Of a stretch of DNA of 64,000 nt, positions 7,701-16,965 are shown piece after piece. The notes under the pieces were generated by a model. The model saw only the letters and a program-made list of their open reading frames with translations, searched no databases and was not told the DNA's origin. Position 1 is the stretch's first letter, and every line of letters starts with the position of its first letter. The translations under genes were made by a program, and so were the position numbers. This stretch comes from Pandoraea oxalativorans (GTDB lineage Bacteria; Pseudomonadota; Gammaproteobacteria; Burkholderiales; Burkholderiaceae): contig NZ_CP011253.3 in the NCBI RefSeq assembly GCF_000972785.3, forward strand, positions 1,178,001 through 1,242,000, read 5' to 3'.

Positions 7701-9254
7701 TCAGTGCATTCCGACCGGGGGGCGGGGAGGCTGCGAGGCGTCAGTCGTGCCGGTAGTGCCGGCGCTGTCGCGCGAAGGTGTCGCGTTCGACGACTCGGTC
7801 GTCTTGCCGTCGGACGATGCCTCGCCCGATTGCGCGGAGACGGTGCTTTCGGTGACTTCGGTCGCGATATCCAGCGCATCGGCTGGATTGCACAAGGGCA
7901 GCACGACCTGAATCTCAGTCCCCAGACGCTGTGGCAGCGAGTGAATGTCGATACGTCCGCCCTTGGCCGAGACGCGCTGACGCATGCCGAACAGGCCGTG
8001 CGTTTTGGGCTTGTTGAACTGGTCCTGCGTGAGGCCGATGCCGTTGTCGATCACTTCGAGGCGCACGCGCTGCTCGTCGCACGCGAGGGCGACCCGTACG
8101 GTAGTCGCGCGCGCGTATTTGCCCGCGTTTGTCAGCGCTTCCTGTGCTACGCGGAACAGCACGATGGCGGTCGACTCGGGCAATGCGAAGTCTTCCTCGG
8201 GCAGATCGAGATCGAGTTGCCAGTGTTGCTGATCGGCCGTTTCTTCCGCGAGCGAGCGCAGCGCGGTGACGAGGCCGAAGTTGATCAGTACGGTCGGACG
8301 CAGGTTCTCGATGATGCGGCGCTTGGTCTGAATGCCGGAATCGAGATTGCGTTGCGCGCGCGCAAGTTTCTCGGAAATTACAGGATCGACGTTGCGCAGC
8401 TTGTGATGCGCCCACGTGACATCCATCTTGCAGGCGGTGAGAATCGCGCCGAGTTCGTCGTGCAATTCCCGTGACAGACGCGTCTTCTCGTCCTCGCTGA
8501 CGTTCTGCAAGTGGGTGGCCAGTTCGTCGAGTTGTTCGGTGCGCTCACGCACGAGCCTGTCAAGGTGAGCCTGCTGCTCGTGCAACTGGTCGCGGGCGAG
8601 TTGTTCCTGACGCATCTGCTTGCCGAGCAAGCGGAACAACAGGATGAAGAGCAGAATTGTCAGTACCGACAGTGCGCCGGCGCTGACCGCCGAGATCGCC
8701 TGATCGAAGCGGCCGTTGTCCTGCGCTGTGCGGGCGCGGGCCAGCTCGCGGTTATAGAGGTCGGTAATGCCGGTCTGGACCGATTCCATCGTCCCGAGGC
8801 CGAGATGGGCCGGTGACAACGCTTCCTCCATCGTCATCTGGCCCTGCGTCACGGCGGATCGTGCCGTGTCCATCGCCGTGATGCGCTCGGAGAACAGGGT
8901 CATGACGCGCGCGAAATCGCGCGTGGCCTGATCGTCGCCCACGTCCTGGTAGTGCTGGATGATGAGCGCCGAGAGATCGCGAATGCGTCGCACGGCCGAC
9001 AGATAGGGATCCAGATAGCCCACATCGTTTGTGAGCAGATAGCCACGCTGGCTTGCCACCACCGTCGAGGTGCGCGCGATGATCTCATTGAGTTCATTGG
9101 CGGCGGTCATGTTTTGCAGCGCCGCTTCGTAGGTGGACGCGAGGCGGTGGTGCGCCGATTCCAGACCGATCAGACTGCCAACCGTGATGACGATCGCAGC
9201 GATCATGGCGATGATCCAGCTTCGGCGACGCAACCAGGACGTAAATCGGGGCAT
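7701..9254 (-). CDS. CHASE3-domain sensor histidine kinase (NarL-type partner)
   Basis: A 517-residue membrane sensor kinase. Membrane segment 1 is about residues 12-32. A CHASE3-like extracytoplasmic sensor follows at about 35-180 (contains SQRGYLLTND). Membrane segment 2 is about 188-212. A coiled coil then leads to a HisKA_3 dimerisation box at about 255-285 (ELHDELGAILTACKMDV; His in RELHDE is the phosphoacceptor). The HATPase_c domain shows the N-box EALTNAGKYARAT, the G1 box DNGIGL and a G2 region HGLFGMRQR. The last 60 residues form a Ser/Thr/Ala-rich tail with no recognisable fold. HisKA_3 kinases phosphorylate LuxR-type regulators. Such a regulator is encoded at 10758-11399 on the opposite strand and is the probable partner. 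Confidence 0.92.
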   Translation of the reverse strand: MPRFTSWLRRRSWIIAMIAAIVITVGSLIGLESAHHRLASTYEAALQNMTAANELNEIIARTSTVVASQRGYLLTNDVGYLDPYLSAVRRIRDLSALIIQHYQDVGDDQATRDFARVMTLFSERITAMDTARSAVTQGQMTMEEALSPAHLGLGTMESVQTGITDLYNRELARARTAQDNGRFDQAISAVSAGALSVLTILLFILLFRLLGKQMRQEQLARDQLHEQQAHLDRLVRERTEQLDELATHLQNVSEDEKTRLSRELHDELGAILTACKMDVTWAHHKLRNVDPVISEKLARAQRNLDSGIQTKRRIIENLRPTVLINFGLVTALRSLAEETADQQHWQLDLDLPEEDFALPESTAIVLFRVAQEALTNAGKYARATTVRVALACDEQRVRLEVIDNGIGLTQDQFNKPKTHGLFGMRQRVSAKGGRIDIHSLPQRLGTEIQVVLPLCNPADALDIATEVTESTVSAQSGEASSDGKTTESSNATPSRDSAGTTGTTDASQPPRPPVGMH

Positions 9255-9500
9255 TGGCGGAGTGTGGATGACCGTTGATTGCGGGGAGTGCTTCGATCAT
9301 ACGGCGAAAATCGCACCATCCGGGCAATTGTCAGCAAATTCCTACGCAAAAACCAGCGCCGCGCGGGCATTCCTGCGAGCGGCGTTTTTCTACTATTCAT
9401 TCAGCGCCCCCGGGTTGGCGTACCGCCTGACAAGGCAGTGCGCCCGCCGCCGGGAGCCAGAAGTCTCCGGGAAACGACACATGAAACCAAGGAGAACGCC

Positions 9501-9677
9501 ATGCTGAAGTGGGCTTTGTTGTTCGCGCTGGTATCGATCGTGGCAGGCCTGTTGGGCTTTACCGGGATCGCCGCCGGCGCCGCCGGGATCGCGAAGATAC
9601 TGTTCGTGCTGTTCTTGGTGCTGTTCGTGATTTTCTTGCTGCTTGGCCTGACCGTCGCCAAGAAAATCGTCGACTAG
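9501..9677 (+). CDS. DUF1328 (UPF0391) small membrane protein
   Basis: A 58-residue, almost wholly hydrophobic protein ([20 protein letters not shown], then [15 protein letters not shown]). GGAGA lies about nine bases before the ATG at 9501. It has two predicted membrane helices joined by the conserved Gly/Ala-rich turn of the DUF1328 family. The function is unknown; family members commonly sit in stress-induced clusters. A paralogue follows 119 bp downstream, suggesting tandem duplication. Confidence 0.9.
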   Translation: MLKWALLFALVSIVAGLLGFTGIAAGAAGIAKILFVLFLVLFVIFLLLGLTVAKKIVD

Positions 9678-9796
9678 AAGCACGCTGCGGCGCAGTGGTG
9701 TCTCGCGCCGCAGCATCGTCATGTGGCTCGCGGCAAGGGGTTCGCGCTGCGCATGCCACATGCGCTAACGGGCCATCGACATTCAAGGAGGTTGCG

Positions 9797-9958
9797 ATGC
9801 TTCACTATGCCGTTGTTTTCTTCGTGATCGCGTTGATCGCCGCGGTTTTCGGTTTCACGGGAATCGTCGCTGGCGCGGCTGAAATCGCGAAGATTCTGTT
9901 CTTCATCTTCCTGGTGATCTTCCTGGTCACGCTGCTCTTCGGGGTGGTCCGACGATAG
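9797..9958 (+). CDS. DUF1328 (UPF0391) small membrane protein, second copy
   Basis: A 53-residue paralogue of the preceding gene. The ATG at 9797 has AAGGAGG immediately upstream. Two hydrophobic helices flank the family core [20 protein letters not shown]. It lacks the AKKIVD tail of the first copy and ends in GVVRR. Its separate ribosome-binding site and the 119-bp gap suggest it can be expressed independently. A ferritin-like gene follows. The role is unknown beyond the family association with envelope or stress responses. Confidence 0.9.
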   Translation: MLHYAVVFFVIALIAAVFGFTGIVAGAAEIAKILFFIFLVIFLVTLLFGVVRR

Positions 9959-10076
9959 AGACCGTCAGGGAACGCAGGGCGGCCCGAGCCGCCCTTCGCC
10001 ATATTCGGCGTGAGAAATGGCAATGACGTTCACCCAACCCGGCAAACGCGCCAAACCGCTACAGGAGAATTCGCAG

Positions 10077-10685
10077 ATGCACACCGCCAAGCAAGCTAAA
10101 CAGCACGCCAAGCAGTCCGAGCACGCGATGACCGGTAATGGTCATAGCCAGCACGCGGGAGAGGATTTCGAAATCGACGTTCGCGCCCTGCGCGAGCGTG
10201 CCCGTGAGCACCTGGACGAAGGAGCCGTCACGGAAGACTACCGGGCCGATCGCGACGCGGTCGTGCACATGCTCAACGATGCGCTCGCCACCGAACTGGT
10301 CTGCGTGCTGCGTTACAAACGCCATTTTTTCATGGCGACAGGCATCCATGCCGAGCCAGTGGCCGCCGAATTCGCCGAGCACGCCACGCAGGAGCAGGAT
10401 CACGCGGATCGCATCGCGGCGCGTATCGTGCAACTGGGCGGCGAGCCGGATTTCTCGCCGGATACGCTTACCTCGCGTAGCCACGCCGAGTACGTCACTT
10501 GTAACACCCTGCGCGACATGATTCGCGAAAACCTCGTCGCCGAGCGTATAGCGATTGAGAGTTACCGCGAGATGATTCATTATTTGGGCGACCGGGATAC
10601 CACAACCCGTCGCTTGCTCGAAGAAATCCTCGCGGTCGAGGAGGAGCATGCCGACGATATGCGGGATCTGCTCGACCGGGAGTGA
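10077..10685 (+). CDS. Ferritin-like (bacterioferritin-type) diiron protein
   Basis: A 202-residue four-helix-bundle protein. ATG 10077 has AGGAGAA at 10062-10068 and was preferred over an upstream codon 20 triplets earlier. A hydrophilic His/Gln/Lys-rich N-terminus (about residues 1-40) precedes the bundle. The diiron-type carboxylates are visible: E in LATELVCVLRYKRH, the E-x-x-H pair in FAEHATQEQDHADRI, E in NLVAERIAIESYREM, and E-x-x-H in EILAVEEEHADDM. Such proteins store iron or protect from peroxide. It is followed after 72 bp by a LuxR-type response regulator. The exact subfamily (bacterioferritin or Dps-like) is not settled from sequence alone. Confidence 0.85.
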   Translation: MHTAKQAKQHAKQSEHAMTGNGHSQHAGEDFEIDVRALRERAREHLDEGAVTEDYRADRDAVVHMLNDALATELVCVLRYKRHFFMATGIHAEPVAAEFAEHATQEQDHADRIAARIVQLGGEPDFSPDTLTSRSHAEYVTCNTLRDMIRENLVAERIAIESYREMIHYLGDRDTTTRRLLEEILAVEEEHADDMRDLLDRE

Positions 10686-10757
10686 AGGCCATGGCGCGCG
10701 CACCGAATTCATTCAAGCGCGGCCAGGAGGCCGACGGGGACAGTCTCTGGAGCTTAG

Positions 10758-11399
10758 ATGTCACTGACAATAAAAATCCTCATTGCCGACGACCACGCCA
10801 TCGTTCGTACCGGCTTCAAGCAATTCATTGCCGACGAGTCGGACATGGAGGTGCTGGGCGAAGCCGCGAGCGGGGACGAGGTGATTCGTGCCGTGCGCGA
10901 AACCGAATTCGATGTCGTGCTGCTGGATATCGCCATGCCTGACAAGAACGGCATCGACACCCTGCGCGTGATCAAACAGTTGCGACCCGAGCAGGGCGTG
11001 TTGTTCCTGTCCACGTATCCCGAAGCGCAATACGCAGTCAACCTGCTGCGCGCCGGTGCCGACGGCTATCTGATGAAGGATGCCGCGCCCGAGGAGATCA
11101 TTCGGGCGATCCGCACGGTGGCGCGCGGTCATCGCTATGTGAGCGAGGTGACGGCGGATCTGCTGGCGCAGAAGCTCGACAAGCCGGTTGACGAACCGAT
11201 GCACGAACAACTCTCGGAGCGCGAATTTCAGGTGTTCTGCAAGCTGGCGCAGGGCCGCACGCCGACCGAGATCGCCGACGAGTTGCATTTGTCGGTGAAG
11301 ACTGTCAGTACCTATCGCGCGCGCGTGCTGGAAAAGATGCACCTGAAAACCAATGCCGACCTGACGCTTTACGCGCTCAAGAATGGCTTGATCAGTTGA
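10758..11399 (+). CDS. NarL/FixJ-family response regulator
   Basis: A 213-residue two-domain regulator. The receiver domain is residues 1-120: acidic pair IADDHA near the N-terminus, phosphoacceptor Asp in VVLLDIAMPD, Lys in YLMKDAAPEE. The LuxR-type HTH is about residues 148-210 (LSEREFQVFCKLAQGRTPTE, then SVKTVSTYRARVLEKM). It is probably phosphorylated by the HisKA_3 kinase at 7701-9254, which lies on the other strand with only stress genes between. A second, single-domain receiver begins 11 bp downstream. Confidence 0.93.
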   Translation: MSLTIKILIADDHAIVRTGFKQFIADESDMEVLGEAASGDEVIRAVRETEFDVVLLDIAMPDKNGIDTLRVIKQLRPEQGVLFLSTYPEAQYAVNLLRAGADGYLMKDAAPEEIIRAIRTVARGHRYVSEVTADLLAQKLDKPVDEPMHEQLSEREFQVFCKLAQGRTPTEIADELHLSVKTVSTYRARVLEKMHLKTNADLTLYALKNGLIS

Positions 11400-11410
11400 G
11401 AGAGGCTTTC

Positions 11411-11833
11411 ATGTCAACCGAGAACGCAGCAACGCAGACAGGGACGCGTGCGCCCCTCAAGGTGCTGCTGATCGAAGATTCGGCGGTGATTCGCGAGAGT
11501 CTGTCCGAAGCGCTCGGATCGAGCGGGATGCTCGAAGTGACAGGCGTGGCGGAGACGGCCGACGACGCGGTCCGTACCCTTGAAAACGATTCCTTCGACG
11601 CGGTCATCGTCGATATCCAGTTGCGGCGCGGCTCGGGCATGGACGTGCTGTCGTACCTGCACAGTAAAGGCATGCTGGAAAAGCTGATGGCGATCGTGCT
11701 GACCAACTACGCGCTCGCGACCTACCGCAAGCGCTGCCAGCAACTGGGTGTACGGCACTTTTTCGACAAGTCCCTGGAGTTCGACGAAGTCATCAGGGTG
11801 CTCGACGATTTTGCCAACGAGCGGCGGGCCTGA
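11411..11833 (+). CDS. Single-domain response regulator (CheY-like receiver)
   Basis: A 140-residue receiver without an output domain. ATG 11411 has GAGAGAGG upstream. It starts with a polar tail of about 16 residues. Then come LLIEDSAVIRESL (acidic pocket), VIVDIQLRRGSG (phosphoacceptor Asp), a Thr/Ser switch position in IVLTNYA and the Lys in FFDKSLEF. It is cotranscribed with the NarL-type regulator (11-bp gap). It may act as a phosphate sink or as a relay in the same pathway. No DNA-binding segment is present. Confidence 0.88.
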   Translation: MSTENAATQTGTRAPLKVLLIEDSAVIRESLSEALGSSGMLEVTGVAETADDAVRTLENDSFDAVIVDIQLRRGSGMDVLSYLHSKGMLEKLMAIVLTNYALATYRKRCQQLGVRHFFDKSLEFDEVIRVLDDFANERRA

Positions 11834-11892
11834 GGCCTGCGCTCTCTATCTGCGAAAACCAGTATAAAGAGATCAAATTTTATTATTTTCAA

Positions 11893-11936
11893 CTATTTAG
11901 GCGCATGGGCTAGAATATTGCCTTTGCGCTAAATAG
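11893..11936 (+). promoter_or_regulatory. Imperfect inverted repeat in AT-rich metN upstream region
   Basis: CTATTTAGGCGCA (11893-11905) and TGCGCTAAATAG (11925-11936) are inverted repeats with one extra G. Between them lies TAGAAT (11911-11916), a possible -10 box. This sits in an unusually AT-rich stretch of about 90 bp immediately before metNIQ and may be an operator for that operon. No known regulator site was recognised. Confidence 0.4.
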
Positions 11937-11992
11937 AGTCTTGGCGGCGGCACTGTTCGGGAAATTTGGGCAGTGGGCTGCTATTTTTTTGC

Positions 11993-13027
11993 ATGATCGA
12001 ACTCCAGAACATTACCCAGCGCTTCGCTGGGCCCAAGGGGCCGATCGACGCGCTTTCCAATATCAGCCTGTCGATCGAGCGCGGCGAAGTTTTCGGCATT
12101 ATCGGCCGAAGCGGCGCCGGTAAGAGCACGCTCGTGCGTGTCATCAACCTGCTTAACCGTCCCAGCGACGGCTCGGTGCGGGTCGACGGTCAGGATCTGA
12201 CCTCGCTATCGTCCGACGAATTGCGTCAGGCGCGTCGTCGCATCGGCATGATCTTCCAGCACTTCAACCTGCTCAGCTCGCGCACCGTCTACCAGAACGT
12301 AGCGTTGCCGCTGGAACTCGCAGGCATGCCGGCCGCAGACATTCGTGCGAAGGTGCTGCCGTTGCTCGAACTCGTGGGCCTCACGGCGCAGAAGGATCGC
12401 TACCCGTCGCAGATTTCAGGCGGTCAGAAGCAGCGCGTGGGCATCGCCCGTGCGCTTGCGAGCGAGCCGCAAGTGCTGCTCTCGGACGAAGCCACCTCGG
12501 CGCTCGACCCCGAGACGACCCGCTCGATTCTCGAACTGCTCAAGCGCATCAACCGTGAACTCGGTCTGACGGTCGTGCTCATCACGCACCAGATGGAAGT
12601 CATCAAGCAGGTTTGCGACCGTGTGGCCGTACTCGACGCCGGCCGCGTGGTCGAGCAGGGGGCGGTGATCGACGTGTTCCTGCGTCCGCGCCATGAAGTC
12701 ACCCGCGCGCTGATCGGCGACGTGATTGCGCAGGAACTGCCCGAGGGCGTGCGCCAGCGTGTGGCCTCGCGCATCGGCAACGGTCACGACCATCTGTATC
12801 GTCTGGCGTTCTCCGGCGCGGGCGTGGACCAGCCGCTGCTCTCCGAGGCCATTCGCCGCTACGAACTCGATTTCAATATCCTGCATGGCCAGATCGACGA
12901 GATCCAGGGGCAGGCGTTCGGATCGCTCGCCGTGATGGCGGGCGGCACCCCGGCCCGCGTGGCCGAAGCCATGGCGTTCCTCGCCAGTCAGGGCGTTGTC
13001 GTTGAGGAGCTGAGCCATGTGGAGTGA
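11993..13027 (+). CDS. metN: Methionine ABC transporter ATP-binding protein MetN
   Basis: A 344-residue ATPase that powers D/L-methionine uptake through MetI; the E. coli protein has 343 residues. ATG 11993 ([14 protein letters not shown]) was chosen because the family begins there. There is no clear Shine-Dalgarno: the preceding bases are a run of T. Walker A is GRSGAGKST, the signature is [14 protein letters not shown] and Walker B is [12 protein letters not shown]. The C-terminal NIL ligand-sensing domain occupies about residues 265-340. In E. coli this domain binds methionine and inhibits transport. The gene overlaps metI by 11 bp. Confidence 0.95.
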   Translation: MIELQNITQRFAGPKGPIDALSNISLSIERGEVFGIIGRSGAGKSTLVRVINLLNRPSDGSVRVDGQDLTSLSSDELRQARRRIGMIFQHFNLLSSRTVYQNVALPLELAGMPAADIRAKVLPLLELVGLTAQKDRYPSQISGGQKQRVGIARALASEPQVLLSDEATSALDPETTRSILELLKRINRELGLTVVLITHQMEVIKQVCDRVAVLDAGRVVEQGAVIDVFLRPRHEVTRALIGDVIAQELPEGVRQRVASRIGNGHDHLYRLAFSGAGVDQPLLSEAIRRYELDFNILHGQIDEIQGQAFGSLAVMAGGTPARVAEAMAFLASQGVVVEELSHVE

Positions 13028-13670
13028 AATGTTCGATCTGTTCGTCTCGTCGTTCTGGGAGACGCTGATCATGGTCGGCATCTCCGGCCTGATCGGTGCG
13101 GTCGTGGGCGTGCCGCTGGGCGTGCTGCTGTATCTGACGGACCGCAACGGCGTGTTGCAGAACCTGCCGACCAACCGGGTTGTCGGCATCCTCGTCAATG
13201 CCGTGCGCTCGACGCCGTTCATCATTCTGCTCGTCGCGGTGATTCCGTTCACGCGATTGATCGTCGGCTCGTCCATCGGCACGATGGCCGCCGTGGTGCC
13301 GCTCACCATCGCCGCAGCCCCGTTCGTGGCGCGGCTGGTGGAGACCGCGCTGCGTGAAGTGGACCGAGGCCTGATCGAGGCCGCCCAATCGATGGGCGCG
13401 ACGACTGGCCAGATCGTCATGAAGGTGCTGCTGCCCGAGGCGTTGCCCGGCATCGTCGCCGGTCTGACGATCACGTTCGTGAGCCTGGTCGGTTACTCGG
13501 CAATGGCCGGTGCGATTGGCGGCGGCGGGCTGGGCGACCTCGGCATCCGCTACGGTTATCAGCGCTTCCTACCGGAAGTGATGATCACCGTGGTGCTGAT
13601 TCTGATCGTTTTCGTGCAACTGGTGCAGACGTTCGGCGACTGGCTGGTGCGGCGTCTGAGCCACAAGTAA
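13017..13670 (+). CDS. metI: Methionine ABC transporter permease MetI
   Basis: A 217-residue inner-membrane permease with five predicted helices. The EAA-type coupling motif ([20 protein letters not shown], about residues 123-142) contacts MetN. The length matches the family. The start codon lies inside the end of metN (11-bp overlap), indicating translational coupling. The substrate-binding protein gene follows after 61 bp. Confidence 0.95.
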   Translation: MWSEMFDLFVSSFWETLIMVGISGLIGAVVGVPLGVLLYLTDRNGVLQNLPTNRVVGILVNAVRSTPFIILLVAVIPFTRLIVGSSIGTMAAVVPLTIAAAPFVARLVETALREVDRGLIEAAQSMGATTGQIVMKVLLPEALPGIVAGLTITFVSLVGYSAMAGAIGGGGLGDLGIRYGYQRFLPEVMITVVLILIVFVQLVQTFGDWLVRRLSHK

Positions 13671-13731
13671 TTCCCACATAACAACGGTGGCCGGTCGAAC
13701 CGGCACTTCATTCACACACGCGAGGTTTTTC

Positions 13732-14544
13732 ATGCAACGTCGTACGATTTTCAAGCTGCTGGCCGGTGTTGGCGCCGCCACGGTTTTCGCAACGCAATTT
13801 GCGGCGCCTGCGGTTGCCGCTGACGCCATCAACCTGAAGGTGGGTGTGACGGGCGGCCCGCACGCTCAGATCTTCGACGAAGTGAAGAAGGTCGCAGCCA
13901 AGGACGGCCTGAACCTCAAGGTCATCGAGTTCAGCGATTACGTGCAGCCGAACGCCGCGCTGTCGTCGGGCGATCTGGACGTGAACAGCTACCAGCACCA
14001 GCCGTACCTCGACGCGCAGGTGAAGGACCGTGGCTACAAGCTCGAATCGATCGCCAAGACGGTGATCTTCCCGATGGGCATTTACTCGAAGAAGATCAAG
14101 TCGCTGGCCGATCTGAAGACGGGCGACAAGGTGTCCCTGCCGAACGATCCGACCAATGGCGGCCGTGCGCTGCTGTTGCTGCAAAAGCAGGGCCTGATCA
14201 AGCTGCGCGCCGACGCAGGTCTGAAGGCGACGCCCATCGACGTGGCTGAGAACCCGAAGAAGCTGAAGTTCGTGGAACTGGACGCTGCCCAACTGCCGCG
14301 CTCGCTCGACGACGTGGCCGTGGCCGTCATCAACACCAACTTCGCGATGGAAGCCGGTCTGAACCCGAAGAAGGATTCGATCGCGATCGAAGACGCGAAC
14401 GGCCCGTACGCCAACGTGCTGGTCATCCGCTCGGCCGACAAGAACAAGCCGTGGGTCGCCAAGCTGATCAAGGCCTACCACTCGCCGGAAGTGAAGGCAT
14501 TCATCGAGCAGAAGTTCGGCGGCTCGGTTGTGACGGCCTGGTAA
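13732..14544 (+). CDS. metQ: Methionine ABC transporter substrate-binding protein MetQ (NlpA family)
   Basis: A 270-residue periplasmic binding protein. The start at 13732 (MQRRTIFKLLAGVGAATVFA) gives a signal peptide cleaved near AVAAD at about residue 31. Unlike E. coli MetQ there is no lipobox Cys, so it should be a soluble periplasmic protein. Family features include VGVTGGPHAQIFDEV and DLDVNSYQHQPYLD. A strong terminator follows 48 bp after the stop, closing the metNIQ operon. Confidence 0.94.
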   Translation: MQRRTIFKLLAGVGAATVFATQFAAPAVAADAINLKVGVTGGPHAQIFDEVKKVAAKDGLNLKVIEFSDYVQPNAALSSGDLDVNSYQHQPYLDAQVKDRGYKLESIAKTVIFPMGIYSKKIKSLADLKTGDKVSLPNDPTNGGRALLLLQKQGLIKLRADAGLKATPIDVAENPKKLKFVELDAAQLPRSLDDVAVAVINTNFAMEAGLNPKKDSIAIEDANGPYANVLVIRSADKNKPWVAKLIKAYHSPEVKAFIEQKFGGSVVTAW

Positions 14545-14592
14545 GTTTCAGGACGATTCGGCGGCGCACCGCCCGGTTGCGCCTGACGAACG

Positions 14593-14625
14593 ACGGTAAC
14601 GCTTTGCGGCGTTGCCGTTTTTTTT
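14593..14625 (+). terminator. Rho-independent terminator of metNIQ
   Basis: A 10-bp stem (14593-14602 with 14609-14618, one G-T pair) around TTTGCG, followed by a run of eight T (14618-14625). Confidence 0.93.
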
Positions 14626-14973
14626 CGTCCTTGTGCGGCGCGAACCCCTCCGTCAGGCTACGGATTCCCGCGTAGCGGGAGACGGGCGCGGGCGTCGACA
14701 TTTGTTGCAATTCCGGTGCTGTCACGGTTTTGTCAAATAGCGGCGATAGCCTGAGTGCCAAGTAAAAGAGGGTGCCCACGGGCACCGTCACAAGACGCGG
14801 ATATGGGCCAGAGAGCAGCGACCGCACGTGAAACACGGGGAACGGGTGAGACTTCATCGGGGCACATCGAAGCAAAGATGCCCCGGTGCGTATGAGTGTG
14901 CCCGACACATGCCCGCATAACGTACAGCTGTTTGCATGATGCCGGCGCGCCGCACCGACTTACGGAGTCTCAG
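14626..14973 (+). promoter_or_regulatory. Upstream region of the EAL/GGDEF gene with two hairpins
   Basis: This is noncoding sequence of about 350 bp. GGTGCCC/GGGCACC (14771-14786) forms a perfect 7-bp stem with a 2-nt loop. CGGGGCA (14858-14864) pairs with TGCCCCG (14879-14885), with an inner TC/GA extension. Both may lie in the 5' leader. No c-di-GMP riboswitch consensus was recognised. No gene was seen. Confidence 0.4.
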
Positions 14974-16890
14974 TTGAACCCTCTCCCGCCTGCCGGAGTT
15001 GCCGGGATACGTCCGCAGGATCGCTTTGGCGCTCCCGCGACCGCGCGCGATGCGCAGCCAGCGTCCGCGCTCTCTACCTCGTCCTCCGCGTCCGCTCCTT
15101 ACGTCGAACCCGATGAAGCGTCGCTGCTCGCCGAGTTGTGCGAAGGCATCGGCCTGACCTGCGTGTTCCAGCCCATCGTCGATTTTCGGACGTCCGAAGT
15201 TGCGGGTTATGAGGGTCTGGTGCGTGGGCCTGCGGGCACGTCGATTCATTCGCCGATTGCGTTGTTCGCTGCGGCGCGGCGTCACGGCGTGAGCGGGCCG
15301 CTCGAACTTGCCTGTCGACGTACGGTGCTGCGCGAGTTCGTCGAGCAGGACTTGCCCGAACGCCTGTTCCTGAACATCGGTCCGGTCACGCGTGCACATC
15401 CTGGCGGCGGCGTGAGTGAATCGTTGGGGCTGGACGAGACATTCGCCATGCTTCAGTCGTTCCGGCTTGCGCCGGAGCGCGTGGTGCTGGAACTGACCGA
15501 ACACGCGCCAACGCTGGATCTGGCGAGCACACGCGCGTCGCTTGCCGCCTACCGTGCGCTGGGCTTCGAAGTGGCGCTGGACGACATGGGCGAGGGCTAT
15601 GCGAGCTTGCGTCTGTGGTCGGAGCTGCGGCCGGACTACGTCAAGATCGACCGGCATTTCGTCGACGGCATCGACACGGACACCGTCAAACTTCAGTTCG
15701 TGCGCTCGATGCGTCAGATCGCGGAGACGAGCGGCACTCGGGTCATTGCCGAAGGCATCGAGCATGCCGAGGAGCTTCAGGTCGTGCGCGATCTGGGCAT
15801 CTTCCTTGGACAGGGGTATTTCATTGCGCGGCCCGAAGCGCAGCCGCAGCGCGCCATCACCGCGAGTGTGCAGGAAGTGGTGAACGAGCGCCGTGCCTAC
15901 GTCCATCAGCAACCGAGTCAGTTGGGGGCGGGGAATGTCACGCTGGAGCGCATTGCGTCCTATGTCGCTCCCGTCTCGCCGGACACGCGCAGCGAGGATG
16001 TCATGGCGCGCTTCGAGAGCGATCCCGCGTTGGAAGTGCTGCCGGTGGTGGAGCGCGAGCGCGCGGTTGGGCTGATCGGGCGGGCGTCGCTGATCGGGCG
16101 CTTTGCACGACCGTTTACGCGCGAATTGTACGGGCGCAAGCCGTGCTCGGCCGTGATGGAGCCGCGACCGCTCACGTTCGACAAGGCGGCGCGCGTCGAG
16201 GATCTGAGCCGGATGATTGCGGAAGGGGCGAGCCGTCAGATCGCGGCCGGTTTCATCGTCACGGATCAGGGGCGTTATTTCGGCGTGGCGCAGGGGCATG
16301 CGCTCATGCGTCATATCACCGATATGCAGCTGGATGCGGCGCGCTATGCCAACCCGCTGACGCTGCTGCCGGGCAACGTGCCCATCGACGACTACATGGA
16401 TCGCATGATCGGGGAGCGTCAGTCGTTCCACGCCTGTTACGTCGATCTGGATAACTTCAAGCCGTTTAACGACGTGTTCGGCTATCGGCGCGGCGACGAC
16501 CTGATTCAACTGGTCGCGCGCGTGCTGATGGCGGTGCGCAATCCCGAGCGCGATTTCCTCGGGCACATCGGCGGCGACGACTTCCTGATTCTGTTCCGCA
16601 GCCCCGATTGGGAGGCCCGGTGCCGCGAAGCGCTTACGCGCTTCGGTGAAGCGGTGACGGAGTACTTTCACCCGGATCAGATCGCGGCGGGCGGGTTCGA
16701 GGCGGAGGATCGTCGCGGCATGGTCATCTTCCATCCGATCACGAGTCTGTCGATTGGCGTGGTTGCGGTCACGCCGGAGAGCTTTCCGTCACATGTGGAA
16801 GTCTCGGCCGCCGCTGCCGACGCCAAAAAGATGGCCAAGCGCGCGCTCGGCAACAGTCTGTTCATCGAACGGCGGCGGGCGCACCGGTAA
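14974..16890 (+). CDS. EAL-CBS-GGDEF c-di-GMP turnover/sensor protein
   Basis: A protein of about 638 residues without membrane segments. The TTG start at 14974 is preferred because GGAG lies eight bases upstream; an in-frame GTG at 14896 is an alternative. The EAL domain is about residues 50-290. Its signature is YEGLVRG (EGL instead of EAL), but the metal and catalytic set appears intact: N in LFLNIGP, E in VLELTEH, DDMGEGY, K in YVKIDRHF, E in IAEGIEH, Q in GQGYF. A CBS-like pair covers about 325-450. The GGDEF domain is about 465-638, with the active-site motif GGDDF near residue 533. Phosphodiesterase activity is likely; cyclase activity is uncertain. A terminator follows. Confidence 0.88.
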   Translation: MNPLPPAGVAGIRPQDRFGAPATARDAQPASALSTSSSASAPYVEPDEASLLAELCEGIGLTCVFQPIVDFRTSEVAGYEGLVRGPAGTSIHSPIALFAAARRHGVSGPLELACRRTVLREFVEQDLPERLFLNIGPVTRAHPGGGVSESLGLDETFAMLQSFRLAPERVVLELTEHAPTLDLASTRASLAAYRALGFEVALDDMGEGYASLRLWSELRPDYVKIDRHFVDGIDTDTVKLQFVRSMRQIAETSGTRVIAEGIEHAEELQVVRDLGIFLGQGYFIARPEAQPQRAITASVQEVVNERRAYVHQQPSQLGAGNVTLERIASYVAPVSPDTRSEDVMARFESDPALEVLPVVERERAVGLIGRASLIGRFARPFTRELYGRKPCSAVMEPRPLTFDKAARVEDLSRMIAEGASRQIAAGFIVTDQGRYFGVAQGHALMRHITDMQLDAARYANPLTLLPGNVPIDDYMDRMIGERQSFHACYVDLDNFKPFNDVFGYRRGDDLIQLVARVLMAVRNPERDFLGHIGGDDFLILFRSPDWEARCREALTRFGEAVTEYFHPDQIAAGGFEAEDRRGMVIFHPITSLSIGVVAVTPESFPSHVEVSAAAADAKKMAKRALGNSLFIERRRAHR

Positions 16891-16919
16891 GCCGGTTGAC
16901 GGCGCTTCGTCACAATGAA

Positions 16920-16945
16920 AAAAGCCCGCCGATTGGCGGGCTTTT
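16920..16945. terminator. Bidirectional terminator
   Basis: AAAAGCCCGCC (16920-16930) pairs perfectly with GGCGGGCTTTT (16935-16945) around GATT, between the convergent EAL/GGDEF and APC permease genes. Confidence 0.92.
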
Positions 16946-16965
16946 CGTGTGAAGCATTCTAACGC

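Noticed and set aside
14626..14973. c-di-GMP riboswitch ahead of the EAL/GGDEF gene
   Set aside because: Hairpins exist but neither the GEMM-I nor the GEMM-II conserved bases were found.
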